From NCBI GenBank assembly GCA_024345305.1, contig BRON01000007.1, positions 620,001 to 684,000 on the forward strand: a DNA stretch of 64,000 nucleotides, in the 5' to 3' direction. Under the pieces are notes generated by a model. It saw only the letters and a program-made list of their open reading frames with translations, was not told the DNA's origin and made no database searches. The translations under genes and the position numbers were made by a program. Source of the stretch: Mrakia gelida. Lineage: Eukaryota > Basidiomycota > Tremellomycetes > Cystofilobasidiales > Mrakiaceae. Positions 1 through 11,600 of this stretch are shown piece by piece (within the stretch, counting starts at the first letter, position 1; the number at the start of each line of letters is the position of its first letter).

Positions 1-1
1 C

Positions 2-67
2 GAGGGAGTATGGAGGGTCAGGGAGAACATCGCCGTCGTCCCTCTCGATCCCAACGAGGAGCAGTAA
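2..67 (+). CDS. 3' end of an upstream gene (partial)
   Basis: The window opens inside an open frame that ends at TAA (65-67). The last residues read EGVWRVRENIAVVPLDPNEEQ, a mixed charged and hydrophobic sequence unlike the CT-rich UTRs around it. It is followed at once by an A-rich stretch typical of a 3' UTR. Only 21 codons are visible, so the family cannot be named. The call rests on reading quality and could be wrong. Confidence 0.45.
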   Translation, partial: EGVWRVRENIAVVPLDPNEEQ

Positions 68-883
68 ACAACAAAAACAACGAAAACGATCAACCGAACC
101 GAACCAAACCTGCCACACACACCGACCACACATGTATCTCCCTTTTGCCCCTTATCTCTCCGTGTTCGCCTCGAGTTCGAGGTGCGATCTTGCTTGATCT
201 CTGATGAAGTTTAATCTGTCGTTGAGGTGTCGCTGAGAAACGGCTCGCTCTCGTCGTCCGGTTCCAGCCCTCGAGAGACGGTTCGGTTTCCACTGCTTCT
301 TCTGAAGGCAATTCGTTAAGAAAGCAGCGAATTTAATCGGCCTGTCGCTGCTTTCCCTTGACCGTCAGACAGCGAGAAGCAGAAAAACCAAATTTTCGCG
401 AACCTGAACCGCTCGCGAGGTACGGATCGCCGGGTGTTTGATACTCCCAATTCCTGGGCCTGTCGAGCTCACCTCCCCCCCCCTTCTTCCTTCCTCTACC
501 CGCTACCACCCGCAATCTCTCCCTCTTCTTCTTTCCCATCTTTCTCTTCCTTCTCTCCCAATCCCTCGTCCACCTCGAAGGATCTTTCAAGACCCAGCTG
601 AGGCTCAAGAGAACGAAGACCAAACACGCCAACCTCGTTCTCCTCCTCCTCCTTCCCTTCCACCTCTCCTCTCCTTTCCTTTCTTTCGCCTTCCCCACCC
701 CTCCCTCACTCCCAGCTTTCCCATCGCATCCTCCCAAGGCTTCTCATCATCAACAGGAACCCTTCGGACGACAACTTTGAGGTCTCTGAGCCTTTCTACT
801 AGGTCCTTTCGCTCTCCCTTCCCAATCCCCCTTCGCCTCGAAGGAACGACGACCTCGTCCGACGAAACCGACCTTCCGACGAC
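68..883. other. Intergenic: 3' UTR of upstream gene and forkhead promoter/5' UTR
   Basis: No convincing gene. Bases 438-880 are strongly pyrimidine-rich on the + strand, as in the leaders of other genes in this window. The overlapping open frames here are low-complexity and mutually contradictory on both strands. Confidence 0.6.
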
Positions 884-3278
884 ATGTCGAATCCATCCAC
901 AAGCCAAAACAACGCTGCAGCATCATCGAATCGTGAGTTATCATCCCCATTACAACCTCGCCTCTTCATGTTGAGATCCCTCGACAGTGCAAGGAGGAAA
1001 GGGAAGGACGAAGGAGATCGAGAAAGGCCTCGCAGTTTCCTGACTTTTTGAGCTTTGGTCTACTTTGATTGGGATTCCAGACCTTCGACCCAAACAGACC
1101 TATGTTCAGTTGATCAGAACGGCTATCATGGACGTCAGTCCTTTCTCGTGGTCTTATTCCAGCTTCTAGGGCCCAAAAACTGACCGAGCAATCTTCTTTC
1201 TCTCGACAGTCTCCGAGACAAGCTCTCACCCTCCAAGAGGTCCGTCCCTCCTCCCCTCGCAAGCCCTGTCCGGCTCTCGCCGCGATTGCTTAATTTTCAA
1301 GCATCTCCTTCTGACCAAGCTGACGCCCCCTTCCTTCGATATTTGTTGTTGTCATTGCTTGTTACGCAGATCTACGACTCCATCGAGAGTAAACATCCGT
1401 TCTTTACCACGGCAAAGACAGGTTGGAAGGTGCGTCTCGCTTTTTCGCTTTCAACAGAACGCTACTCTTGTTATTCGTCCTTCCCATCCTTGAGTTCGAA
1501 ATTGATGCTGACCCGGGTTTCACTTGCTCATTCTCATTAGAACACTACTCGACACTGCCTGTCTCTCAACCCATGTTTCGTCAACGCTGCTCGACCGTTC
1601 CCTCTGCCAGGGAAGGGAGGTGAGTCCGCCTCGGCTTTCCCTCGTCGGAAGACGCGAGATTTTGGTGGGTGAAGGGTTCCCAAACTGAGCTGACATCTCT
1701 TCCGTCGCTCTCGCATCTACCTTGCTTCTATCCCCTACAGGTTACTGGACCGTAGACCTTACTGTTCGTGCCTCAGTTTCCCTTTCGTTTCGCCTTGTTT
1801 GGTTCCCGCCTCCCATCGCCCTTTTCTTGTTTTCTTTTCTCGTTCCCTTCGAACCGCTTGCTGATCGCGTCTCCTCTCACTCTCATCTCCTACAGCAACC
1901 CGAATCCTTCACTCGAAAACGCGCCAAAGCTCTCAAAGCTTCCAAAGACGGTAACGACAACGACTCTCCCTCTCCCGTTCGCGCGACGTCGTCTGCACCT
2001 CGTACCTCGCGTCGAAGGAAGAACTCCTTCGAAGGACCGTCCTCGAATCGACCTAGAATCTCTTCGAACTCGTCCAACCCGAGAGGTGATGGTGGTGGAC
2101 GAAACACGGGCGACGAGAGCTACGACGAGGACGACGAAGCCGGGGAGGACACGGGAGGAGGGAGGCGATCGTTGGACGACGGAAGTGTTGCGTCTGGTAG
2201 TCGAGGAGGAGGGTCAAGACCTCCCTCCAGAGGATCAGGACCTCCACCGGTCCAGGGGAGGACGATCGGAGACGGAGGGTTTGGTCGAACGTCGTCGACA
2301 GGGCCGTCGTCCGCGTCGCAGCAATACCCTCCTCCTCCTCCTCAACAAGGCCATCATCTTCACGAGCAGTACCCCAGCTACCCTCCTCCCTCTCAGTACG
2401 CCTCCTACAACTCCCAACCCATTCCCTACGGCCAGAACTACGGACCCGGCGGCTACTACCCTCCTCCTCAACACCATCAACCCTCGGGACTCGACCATCA
2501 CTCTTACGCACCTCGATCTAACTCTCCCAACTCCCTCAACTCTCCAACCCAAGCCTACCATCCTTATCAAAACAACCCCTACCCTCAGTACTCTCAACCT
2601 CCTCATCCCCAGCATCCTCATCAACAACATCACCACCCCGCTCCTCCTCCCTTCCTCCCCTCTCCTTACGCTCCCCACCCCAACCAGCCTTACCCGACCA
2701 CGAACGGTCACGGAAACGGAAACGGGAATGGAAACGGCAACGGATCCTACCTCGTTCGAGACGTCGCCAAATCTCCTCTTCCGAACTCGCTGTCGACGAT
2801 CATGAACCCTTCGAACGCGTCGTCGCATCAAGATCTCGATATCGGAGCTCGTCAACTCCAGCATCACCCTCGAGATCCTTACCCTTCCTACCCCAACGCC
2901 TCCGACCTTTCCAACCACAACTACTCCAACTCGCGCTCCTACGACCAAGCTCCGGCGTGGCCTGGTCCTCCACCTTTCCAAGGAGGACCGGGAGGAGGCG
3001 GAGGAGGAGGATTCGCGTACATGCCCTCCTCGTCGATGATGAGGGACGCTCGACCCAGCATCGGTCTCGGGATGGGTACAGGCATGGGAATGGGTCGAGG
3101 AGAGGGTGTTCCGACGAGTGGAGCGAGGGAGGAGGTCTCGAGGGTTGGGAGAGACGACGGCTTGGGTCCTCCGACGCCCGTTCCCGTTCCTTCTGGTGTC
3201 GTCGCAGACGCTGAAGCGAGGAGAGTCACCCCTTCCCCTCCCCCTCCTGCTCCTTCTGCCACTTCTCAGGTCGACTAG
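884..3278 (+). CDS. Forkhead (winged-helix) transcription factor
   Basis: Seven exons: 884-932, 1081-1133, 1210-1239, 1370-1429, 1541-1619, 1741-1763, 1896-3278, coding for about 558 aa. The first six exons join to give a forkhead DNA-binding domain at about residues 18-98. Visible landmarks are RPKQTYVQLIRTAIM (helix 1), LTLQEIYDSIESKHPFF (helix 2), GWKNTTRHCLSLNPCFV (recognition helix) and PLPGKGGYWTVDL (wing). In this family the recognition helix contacts DNA, so a nuclear sequence-specific regulator is expected. The domain is followed by a basic patch (TRKRAKALKASK). The rest is a long low-complexity tail rich in Pro, Gln, Tyr, Ser and Gly, with a GNGNGNGNG run near codon 370, as expected of a disordered regulatory tail. 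No FHA domain is present, so it resembles Sep1/Mei4-type forkheads more than Fkh1/2. The target genes are unknown. The ATG is the first in frame upstream of the domain. Confidence 0.9.
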
Positions 3279-4015
3279 TCCAGCTCTCTCCCATCCCTCT
3301 CTCTTTTCGTTCTTCGTTCTCTCTCTAGGTTCTCCAGTGCTTCTCCCTCTCGCTCTCGTCTTTCGTCTTTCGTTCTTCGTTTTCTTTCGTTTCACGCAAT
3401 CTTCAACACATACACGCATTTGAACCTTGTCTCTCGTACCTTATCTTTTACTTATATGCCCTCCTCTCTCTCCTCTCTCCCTACTGTATCAACCACTGCT
3501 GCATCTCAACAAGCCCCTCCCCACGTCACCTCCAGTTCTTGCATCTTACTCCTCCACCCCCTCTTCGTCCCCTTCGCCCTCTGCTCATCTTCTTTCCTCT
3601 TTATGATCTCCTCCGTCAGCTCTCGCTCTCTCGTCTTACAGTAGTCCTCTCGTTGTTCGTATTACTTACCCCCAAACCTCAAACCCAGATCTCCCTCTCG
3701 CGTTCTTGTGATTATTCCCTTTTCATCTTGGTCGATTCGTTTCTTTTTTTTTGCTCTTTTACTACCTTTTTCTTGGTCTTATTCAACACCCCCTCATGTT
3801 TTACCGACGAGCGAAGCGGAAAGAGAGAAGAGGGAACGGGAGGGGAAGACGCGTCGTCGTCGCGAGCGACTTTCAGTTCTCGATTTTCCACGAGCTCAGG
3901 AGCTCAGGTTTTGCGAACAACGCAAAGAGAGGAGTACGAAGGATACAGATTACATCGCTGAGACCAAACAAAACTGAAAGACGAACGAAAGAACCCAAGC
4001 GAAGACGAAGCAAAT
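3279..4015. other. Intergenic: 3' UTRs of two convergent genes
   Basis: CT-rich DNA with no reading frame that can be supported. It lies between the forkhead stop and the RRP3 stop, so it should hold both terminator regions. Confidence 0.6.
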
Positions 4016-6245
4016 CTACTTCCCTCGTCCACGTCCTCCTCCTCGTCCTCCACCTCTCCCTCCTCCTCCCCCCCCACGTCCTCCACCTCGTCCTCCTCCA
4101 CCCCTTCCTCCCCCTCGTCCCCTCTTACTAGGCATCCCCCCCTCCCTAACATCATCGTCCCGATCCATCTCGTCCCTCCCTCCTCCTCCCTCCCCACCTC
4201 TCTTCCTCTTCCCATCCCCTCCACTCTCCCTCATCTCCAACGCAGCCGCCCGACTAGCCTCGCCCACCCTCTCCTGCAGAACGGAGACGGCTTCCGAGTC
4301 CATAGGGAACTCGTCCATCTTCTTCCCAATGACTCCCTCGATTCGCTGGACGAGCTCGATGTCGTACTGGGTGACGATGGTGATGGATTTCCCCGAACGA
4401 CCTGCTCGAGCGGTTCGACCGACTCGGTGGATGTAGTCCTTCGAATGGGTGGGGATGGAGTAGTTAATGACGATGTCGACGAGGGGGATGTCGAGTCCTC
4501 TATCAACACCGCAAAGGAAGAAACGAGAAGCGAAGAGAAGAGGGTCAGGACGCGTCGAGGCGAGAGCGACGAGGAAAGGGAAAGAGAAGGCGACGAACCG
4601 ACTAGCCACATCCGTAGCAACCAGAATACTCCTTCCACCGCTCTTGAACTTGTTGAGAGCTCCGAGTCTGGCGCTCTGACCCAGTTGACCGTGCAGAGGG
4701 ATGGCGGGGAAACCGAGCATTCGAAGGACGATGGAGAGACGTTGAGCGTCGTGGACGGTGGAGGTGAAGATGATGATGGAGTTGGCGGAAAGTTCGTTGG
4801 CGAGGTAAACGAGGTGGGCGTCCTTTTGGGAGAAGGGACAGAGGATGTAGTGCTGGAGGAGGGTAGAGACGGTGGAGTATCTAGAGGCGAGGAAACGAGC
4901 GAGGGAGTCAGGTTTCGAGTTGGAGGAGGGAGGAGGGACGATGCTTCGCGACGAGGGAGAATGCAGAAGGTGAAAGCACAGCTGCTGGCCGCAAGAGAAG
5001 TGGTAGGGAGGAAAGATGGCGAGCAGACTCACTTCGACGAAACCTCAACTCGAACAGGGTTGTTGAGCGAAGCTCGCTGCAGCTTCGCGACCTTGGAGGT
5101 CATGGTAGCCGAGAAGAGGTAGGTGTTCCTCTCCTTAGGGATGACCTTGAGGATCTTATCGATGATGGGTCCGAAATCGAGGTCGAGAAGACGATCCGCC
5201 TCATCGAGGACCTACCAAAAACGAAACGCGTCGCGCGAGTTAGCTCGTCGCTCTTTCTTTCTCCCCCCTTTCTCCTTCCTCTCCCCCCCTTCCTTCCCTT
5301 CACGTAATAGTTGGTGAGTTGAGTCGGACTTACAAGGTACTTAACGTTCCTCAACGAGAACCCTTTAGTGTTCTCGAGATGATCCTGGAGACGTCCTGGT
5401 GTGCAGACGATAACGTGAGGACGTTTGGAGAGAGCGATGGATTGGGACATCATGTCCATTCCTCCGACGATAACGGCGCAGCGGACTCCGATGGTGGCTC
5501 CGAGGGCTTCGATCTGTTGACCGATTTGGTAGGCGAGCTCACTAAGAAAGAAGAGGGAGGGGGAGGAGGTCAGCTTCGAGGTGGAAAATGAGGGGAGAGA
5601 GGAGAGCTGGAGGAGACGAGTGGGAGATGGGAGTTCGGTATGGGTGTGAAGAGGATATGAAGGAGGTTGTGATGACGAAGATAAAAGTGGAAGATTTGTC
5701 GAAGGGAAAGGGGAAGAGCTCGAAGAACGAAGGAGGAAGGAGAGTTCGTTCGAGCTGAACAATTCCTTCCTCCCTCCTCTCGAGCTCACCTCCCTCCCTT
5801 CTCCCCCCTTCCTCGCTCCAAAATTCCACGTACGAGCGAGATGAAGATGTACTAACCGAGTGGGAGCCATGATGCAAGCGAAAAGCGGGGTAGGGTTGGC
5901 CCAAAGAGCCTGAAGGATAGGCAGCGAGAAAGCAGCGGTCTTCCCTGAACCTGTCTGAGCGAGCCCAATGATGTCCCTTCCCTGGAGAGCGTAAGGGATA
6001 GCCTCCTTCTGGATGTCTGTAGGTTTGCTGAACTTCATGGTCGTACAGGCTTCGCAGAGAGGCTCGATGATTCCCAAGTCGGCGAAGGAGACGGGAGGGG
6101 AGGTGTCCTCCTCCTCACCTTCGACGACGGAGACCTCGTTCTCGTTGTCATTCTCGGAGGACGTGTTGGACGCGGCGTCGTCGTTTCCGTCGGGAGCTGG
6201 GGAGCCGGAAGGGGAGGAGGTGGAAGCTTCTTCGGGGGAAGGCAT
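4016..6245 (-). CDS. RRP3: DEAD-box RNA helicase Rrp3/DDX47, rRNA processing
   Basis: Five exons (transcript order 6245-5857, 5541-5334, 5211-5033, 4880-4599, 4499-4016), 513 aa. All core helicase motifs are present in order: Q motif ([18 protein letters not shown]... [10 protein letters not shown]), AQTGSGKT (Walker A), [24 protein letters not shown] (DEAD), FSAT, then RecA2 motifs including [14 protein letters not shown] and [11 protein letters not shown]. The best family match is Rrp3/DDX47, the nucleolar ATPase needed for 18S rRNA maturation in early pre-ribosomes. The N-terminus is acidic and Ser-rich. The C-terminal 45 residues are almost pure Gly/Arg repeats, a common RNA-binding tail in helicases. 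PTR-E is split by intron 1, whose removal restores PTRELAYQIG. The start is the ATG at 6245; upstream in-frame codons look like 5' UTR. Yeast Rrp3 is about 500 aa, so the length fits. Confidence 0.93.
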
Positions 6246-6797
6246 CGTGAAGAGGAGAGGTGGAGTGAGGGTTGGGAGGGGAGAGAAGAGGAAGGGAGGA
6301 GAGGTCAAGAAAGTGAATTGAGCTCGAGCGTCTGAAATCCTTAGAGACACTCTCCCGGCCGCCTCCTCTCCCCCTGTTTTCCTATAGCGAGGAAAAATAC
6401 CTCAGGAATAGAGATGCATCAATTTTGCATAGCCTGCAATTTTTCCGAGCTTTTTCTCCACATGACGAGTGACCTGACGCCCGTCGAGTTGAGTCCGCGT
6501 TTTTCAGTTTTCCCCTTTCTCTTTCTCCCTCAACCATCTCACGACCCAAACGAGGCGACGACTTCACGGCAAACCCCACTCTCTCCCATCTCCTCTACTC
6601 TCCCCTCTCCTCTCCTTCCCTCCTCCTCCGGCCTTCTCTCCTCCTGCTCTATCGTTAACGGCGCTCCCCTTGGAAACGAACCACCTACGACCCTCCTCCC
6701 TCTTCCCTTCAACTCGAACGGACGACCCTCCTCCCCTCCTCCTCCCTCATAACGCCCAATCTCTCACTCGAGAGACTCCTCTTCTCCCTCCTTCACG
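6246..6797. promoter_or_regulatory. Divergent promoter region between RRP3 and the PIN4-like gene
   Basis: 552 bases between two divergent start codons. The half nearest the PIN4-like gene is a long CT-rich leader (about 6560-6790). No individual factor site is claimed. Confidence 0.5.
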
Positions 6798-9700
6798 ATG
6801 GACACGAACGATCAGCAGTATCAGAACTTGTCGTACACGTTCCAGAACCTCGCGCTCTCGCCTCCTCCTCCCCTCGCTCCTCAACCTCCCAACGGAGAGT
6901 TCATACCTCAGCAGCAGCAACAGCAGCAGCAAAACTATCAGCCTCACCAACAGCAGCAACACCCTCACCCTCAGGGAGGAGATCAACAGCAGCACCAAGG
7001 ATCTTACGGATACAGCAACAACCAAGGTTACGAGCAACGAGGTCCCTACGACCTCCCTCCAGCAGGAGGAATGACTTCCATCGGAAGGCAAGGTTGGGGA
7101 GCTCAGCCAGGAATCCCAGGGGGATTGAGCATGGGCAAGGGTCCAAGGGGTGCGAGAGGTGGTCTTCCTACCGTGAGTCGAATCGTCATACTCTGCAGGA
7201 GAGGGAGGGAGAGATTGAAGGGACGAAGGAAGGGAAGGGAAGGTCGACAACCAAATCTGGGTCGCGAGCTCGCTTCTCTCCTCTCTCTCTAGAGCGTCAC
7301 AGAGAGCTAGAACGGAGCGCATTTAGGCAGAGATCAGCCATCTCAGCGTCGTCAAGCGAGCTTCCCTTTCATCCCAGAGCCTTCCTTCCTTCAGGGGAGA
7401 GCTTCGTTCGCTCCTCCCTTCCCTCCACCTCCCTGCTCGACTAAAAAGTCCCTCACGTCCCCTCTCCCCTCTCCTCGCCTACCCAAGGCCCTCCCGCCTC
7501 TGTCCAACTCCGCCTTTTTCGAGCGAAACGGGGTCAACCACTCGTTCTGGTCCTCCTCGAACCGTCACTGACAACGACCTCTCTCTCCTCTCTGTCTCCC
7601 TTCCCTCTCCGTTCTTCCTCCCTCTTCGATCCTCCATCGCCACGTCGGCTCTCGCTCCTCCTCCTCCTCCTCCCTCCTCCTCGATCTCTCAACAACTCAA
7701 TGACCACCTACTTCTACCTCCCTCCGCCTACGTCCCCACCTCCTGGCGAATACTATCTTCAGCAATGGCTCGACCCTTCGCCTAACCAGTTCCACGGACA
7801 CCAACCTCCTCCTCACCAGCAGGGAGGTCACATCGGTGGAGCGAGCTCACCTTCGAGGTCCATCTGTTCGTCCTTCTTTCCTCTTCCTCTTCATCGCTTC
7901 TTGCTCCTTCCCTAGCGAGCTCATTTGGCTCATCTCATCCCTCTCTTCTTTCCCTATCTTCCCTTCCCCTTCGCCCTCCTCTCGAATCAATCCAACTCAA
8001 CACGAACTCGTCTTCCTCCCACCCTCCCTCCCTTCGCTTCCCATCTCCTTCTCCTTTCCTCCATCTCCCTCGCCGCCACCACCTCTGAAACATCACACAG
8101 CTCCTCCCAACCCTCTCTCCTCCCACCTCTCGTCGACCTCCGTCTCGCCTCCTCTCGAGCACGCTATGTACAACCCCTACGCGGTTTACGGAGAGGACCC
8201 TTCGCAGCTTCCTCACAACCACAACAACCACCCTACTCCCAACAGGACCTCAAACGCTCCCAGGTACGGAGGGTTCGCCAACGGTCTCGCTGGACTTGGA
8301 GCGAGCGCTGTTGGGAACGGAGCTGGAAGTTGGGGATCGCCGATGCTCGCGGGAGGTTTGGGAGCTGGAGGAGCTGGACCGTTCGCGATGGGACCTGGAG
8401 TCGGAGGTGGAATGGACGATGATGTTATTCCGTGAGTACGGAAGCTGCGAGCACGGGCTGAAGCCAAGGAGGAGGACGAGGCAGGATGGGAAGAGAGGGA
8501 CGACGAAGCAGCCGAGACGAGGTCCGAGCCAAACCATCGCTGACTCTCTTCCTTTTGCTTCATCTTGCTCGTCTCCTTCTTTTCAGTACTGCCATCGTCA
8601 TCAAGAACATCAACTTTAACCTTCAGAAGGAGGACCTTCTGCGAACCATCGTTCGTCTCGTCTCTTCTCTCCGTCTTCCTCGCAGCCGACGAACCACGTC
8701 TGACCTTCCTCCCTCTTCTCCCATTTTTCTCCCCAGGAATCTCTCGGAGCTCCTCTCCCCTACGCGTTCAACTACCACATGGATCAGGGAGTGTTCAGAG
8801 GTCTCGCCTTCGCCAACTTCAGGTCTCCTCTTGAGGCTGATGCCGTCGTTGCTGCCCTCAACGGGTTCGTCTTCCCTCCCTTCTCTTCGTTGGACTTCAC
8901 CTTCGCTTACCTCGCTGATCTCTCTCCCTCGCCTTTTTCTTTCGTTCAGCTACGACGTAGGAGGTCGAAAGCTTCGAGTCGAGTACAAGAAGGTTCTTCA
9001 AGCCGGAGAGAAGGAGCGAATCGAGCGCGAGAAGGCTCTTCGACGAATGAGGTCGATCCAAGCTATCCCTCCCGAGCACCACCACCTCACCAACGCCAAC
9101 CAGCACATGTCCCAGCAGCAGCAGCAACAGCAGCAGCTCCTTGTCCCCGCTCAGATCCCCCAGCAGCAAGGTCAAGGTCAACAGCAGCCAGGACCCGACA
9201 GGGAGCGGGAGCGAGACGACAGCTACCCTGGAATCCAGCCCGTCTCGCTTGGATTGGGATTGGGAGCGTCGAGGGGAAGCTCGGGAGCTGGAAGTGATCA
9301 GCAGCAGCAGCAACAGGTTCAGCAGCAGCAGCAGGGAATCCCTCTCGGACAGGCTGGTTCGATCCCCATCGTTCAGGTTACGAGTCAAGGACGGGAGAGG
9401 GAGGGAAGCTTCGGTGGATTTGAGGACAGGGCCAGCGACGGAAGTGGTTCCAAGCCTTCGAAGAGTGGTGAGTCCCGCCTCTTGTTTCGTTCGAAGGAGC
9501 CGACGTTCGTCGTCGCGTCGCGTCGATTCAGAACACTGACTCTTCGCGTCGTTTCTTCTTCTTTCCTCTGCAGCCGAACTCGATCTCAACGACCCTACCG
9601 CTCTCGACATCTACTCGAGGGTTCTCGTATTCAAGGAGGATCGAATGCGGGACGAACTTGCCTTCTCGAGGACCTTGACCGCTCTCCAGAGGAGGGTCGT

Positions 9701-10587
9701 TCATCTCGTCGCTCAGAAGCTCGGCGTTTACCACTACTCGGTCGGAGAGGGAGACGAGAGGTACGCTGTCGTCACGAGGAGTGAGGGTCGAAACGGTGCT
9801 GCCGATAGAGTGAGTCTTCTCCACCCGATCTCGAACGAAATGAACGACTCGAGCTGACTTCTCCCTCCTTCGTCCTTCCCCTCTCCAGCAGACCCTTCGT
9901 CACCACGCCTCGCGACCCAACCTCCCCTCCCATCACCCCAACCCTCTCCTCCAAAACGCTCAGTCGCAGAACCAAAACCTCTACGCCTCCTCCCCTCCCT
10001 CCCTCCGAAACAAAAGCTCGATGCCCGACCTCTCCCACCTCCACGGTCCCGCCGTCGCTCGAGACCCCTCGCGAGCCATCGTCCCCCAGCGCTCCAACGG
10101 AAACCTTCGAGACGGATACGCTACCGTCGGAGGAGCCTCAGGCCAAGGCGTCCGTCGATCCCACACTTCAGGGGGACCTCAGCAACCCGGAGGAGCACCT
10201 CCCTTCCAGAACGCCCTCTTCGGAGACTCGCTCTCGCCTGGAAACATCCCTGCTGGACCCTCGGACTCGACCGACTCCCTCCTCTCCTCGTCGAACGGTG
10301 GAACCTCCCCCGTCATCGCCAGCGCCAGCGCCAACGTCTCCACCCTCGCTGCCAACAACGCTGCGCTGCTGAGGCAACCTCGAGGCCCTCCAGGGGAGGC
10401 GAGAGGATTCGCCGCGAGGAGGTTCGTCGTTCCCGCTGCTCCTGGATCAGCTCTTCCTGGACGGTCGGTCTCCCCTCTCGGAAACGGAGGAGAGCAGTAC
10501 CAGCAACAGCCTCCTCAGCAGCAGAGGTGGGAGGGACAAGGACAGGAGGAGGACTTCGCGACTTCCCACGAACCTCTCGAGGTCTAA
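6798..10587 (+). CDS. PIN4: Pin4/Cip2-like RNA-binding protein (RRM + R3H)
   Basis: Proposed exons: 6798-7172, 7763-7826, 8101-8431, 8587-8650, 8737-8864, 8950-9467, 9574-9809, 9889-10587 (804 aa). Exons 4-6 build one RRM (about residues 257-345). RNP2 is AIVIKNINF; RNP1 is VFRGLAFANF. The end is YDVGGRKLRVEYKK followed by a long basic helix. Exon 7 encodes an R3H-type domain with DIYSRVLVFKEDRMRDELAF and RRVVHLVAQKLGVYHYSVG. An RRM upstream of an R3H is the fungal Pin4/Cip1/Cip2 arrangement, tied to mRNA stability and stress or DNA-damage responses. The rest is low complexity, with Gln runs near residues 35-60 and in exon 6. The weak point is the N-terminal half. The 590-nt intron between exons 1 and 2 and the junction 7826/8101 (donor GTCACA) were chosen by phase and lack of alternatives; an extra exon near 7395-7530 is possible. 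Confidence 0.82.
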
Positions 10588-11600
10588 AAACGCGTCCTTA
10601 CCTTAGTCTTCGTTTCTCCGCACATATACCCAAAGACCTTCCATCTCTTTCCCTCTCTTCTCTTTTCATCTACCTAGTCTCCCTACCTCGTTTACGCCCC
10701 CATGCCCCCATCCTCTTCTTCTCGGCTTCGCATCCCATCATCTCCTCACCTCGCTCACTACATCTAGCATGCCCCCCTTTAAAACTCGTACCAAAGTTTC
10801 TTCGTTTCTTCATCTATCTACGATCTCTACTCTCTCTCTCCCTCTTCCCCTCGTAAATAGTCTACCCTCCCCTCGCTCTTCTCCCCCTCCCCTTTCACCT
10901 CGTTTTTCCTCCCCTCCCTCTTTCCCGCCCTCCCACAACCCTTCTCCCTCTCTCACACGACACGCCAACACGTCTTACGCATCACGCTCTAACGGCTTTG
11001 AATGTCGGTTTCCTCTCATCTCTCATCTCTCACACAATCTTGCCTAGCTTTTTTTCTCCTTTGTTTTTCGTTTCGTTTGTTTTCGTTGGTCGTCAGTCGT
11101 TGATTTGGATTCGCTCGCTCGCTTGGACTTGGAGGAGAAGGGGTTTGGATTGATGATTTGCGACGCTCTTTTGACTGGGTTGGGTTGGGAGGGGGAAAGG
11201 GAAAGGGGAGAGAGGGAGAGGGGAGGGAGAGGGGGGGGAGGGAGCGGGAGAGGGGACGCGTCGACCGCTTGATTCGAGAGGAAGACGAGCTGCTCGATCC
11301 TGTCTCTCGTCGTGGCTGGCGAAGACTTTTGGGGTGCGTTATGGGGAGGGGAGGTTCGAAAGTGGGTGGAGAAGGGGTTGAAGACAAAGGGAGGAGGAGG
11401 AGGAGGAGGGGAGGGAGATTGACGCGCGTCTCGAGCTCCTTGGGAAAGAACGAGAGCATTTCGGGAGGGAGAACGAGAGGAGGGGAGAGGGACGTGGAAA
11501 GAGATCATATCCGAAAGTAAACGACCAAAAACGGAGGAGAGCAAGAAGAGGAAGAAGCAAGAAAGAAAGAAAGCTGAAGGTCGCGTCGCATCGCCCTCCT
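10588..11600. other. Intergenic: convergent 3' ends, with a purine-rich tract
   Basis: About 1 kb with no supported gene. 10600-11030 is CT-rich 3' UTR-like DNA. 11175-11255 on the + strand is an almost uninterrupted G/A tract that includes a run of eight G, the complement of a polypyrimidine tract. Confidence 0.55.

Noticed and set aside
2235..3419. Long minus-strand ORF (394 codons) opposite the forkhead tail
   Set aside because: Arg/Val-rich mirror of a Pro/Ser-rich coding strand; no domain, and the + strand gene is well supported.
6900..9360. CAG/CAA repeats in the PIN4-like gene as a microsatellite element
   Set aside because: They are in frame and encode Gln-rich tracts usual for this family; codons are mixed, so not a pure repeat expansion.
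11158..11544. ORFs on both strands over the purine tract
   Set aside because: Low-complexity Gly/Arg/Glu or Pro/Ser strings caused by the G/A tract.
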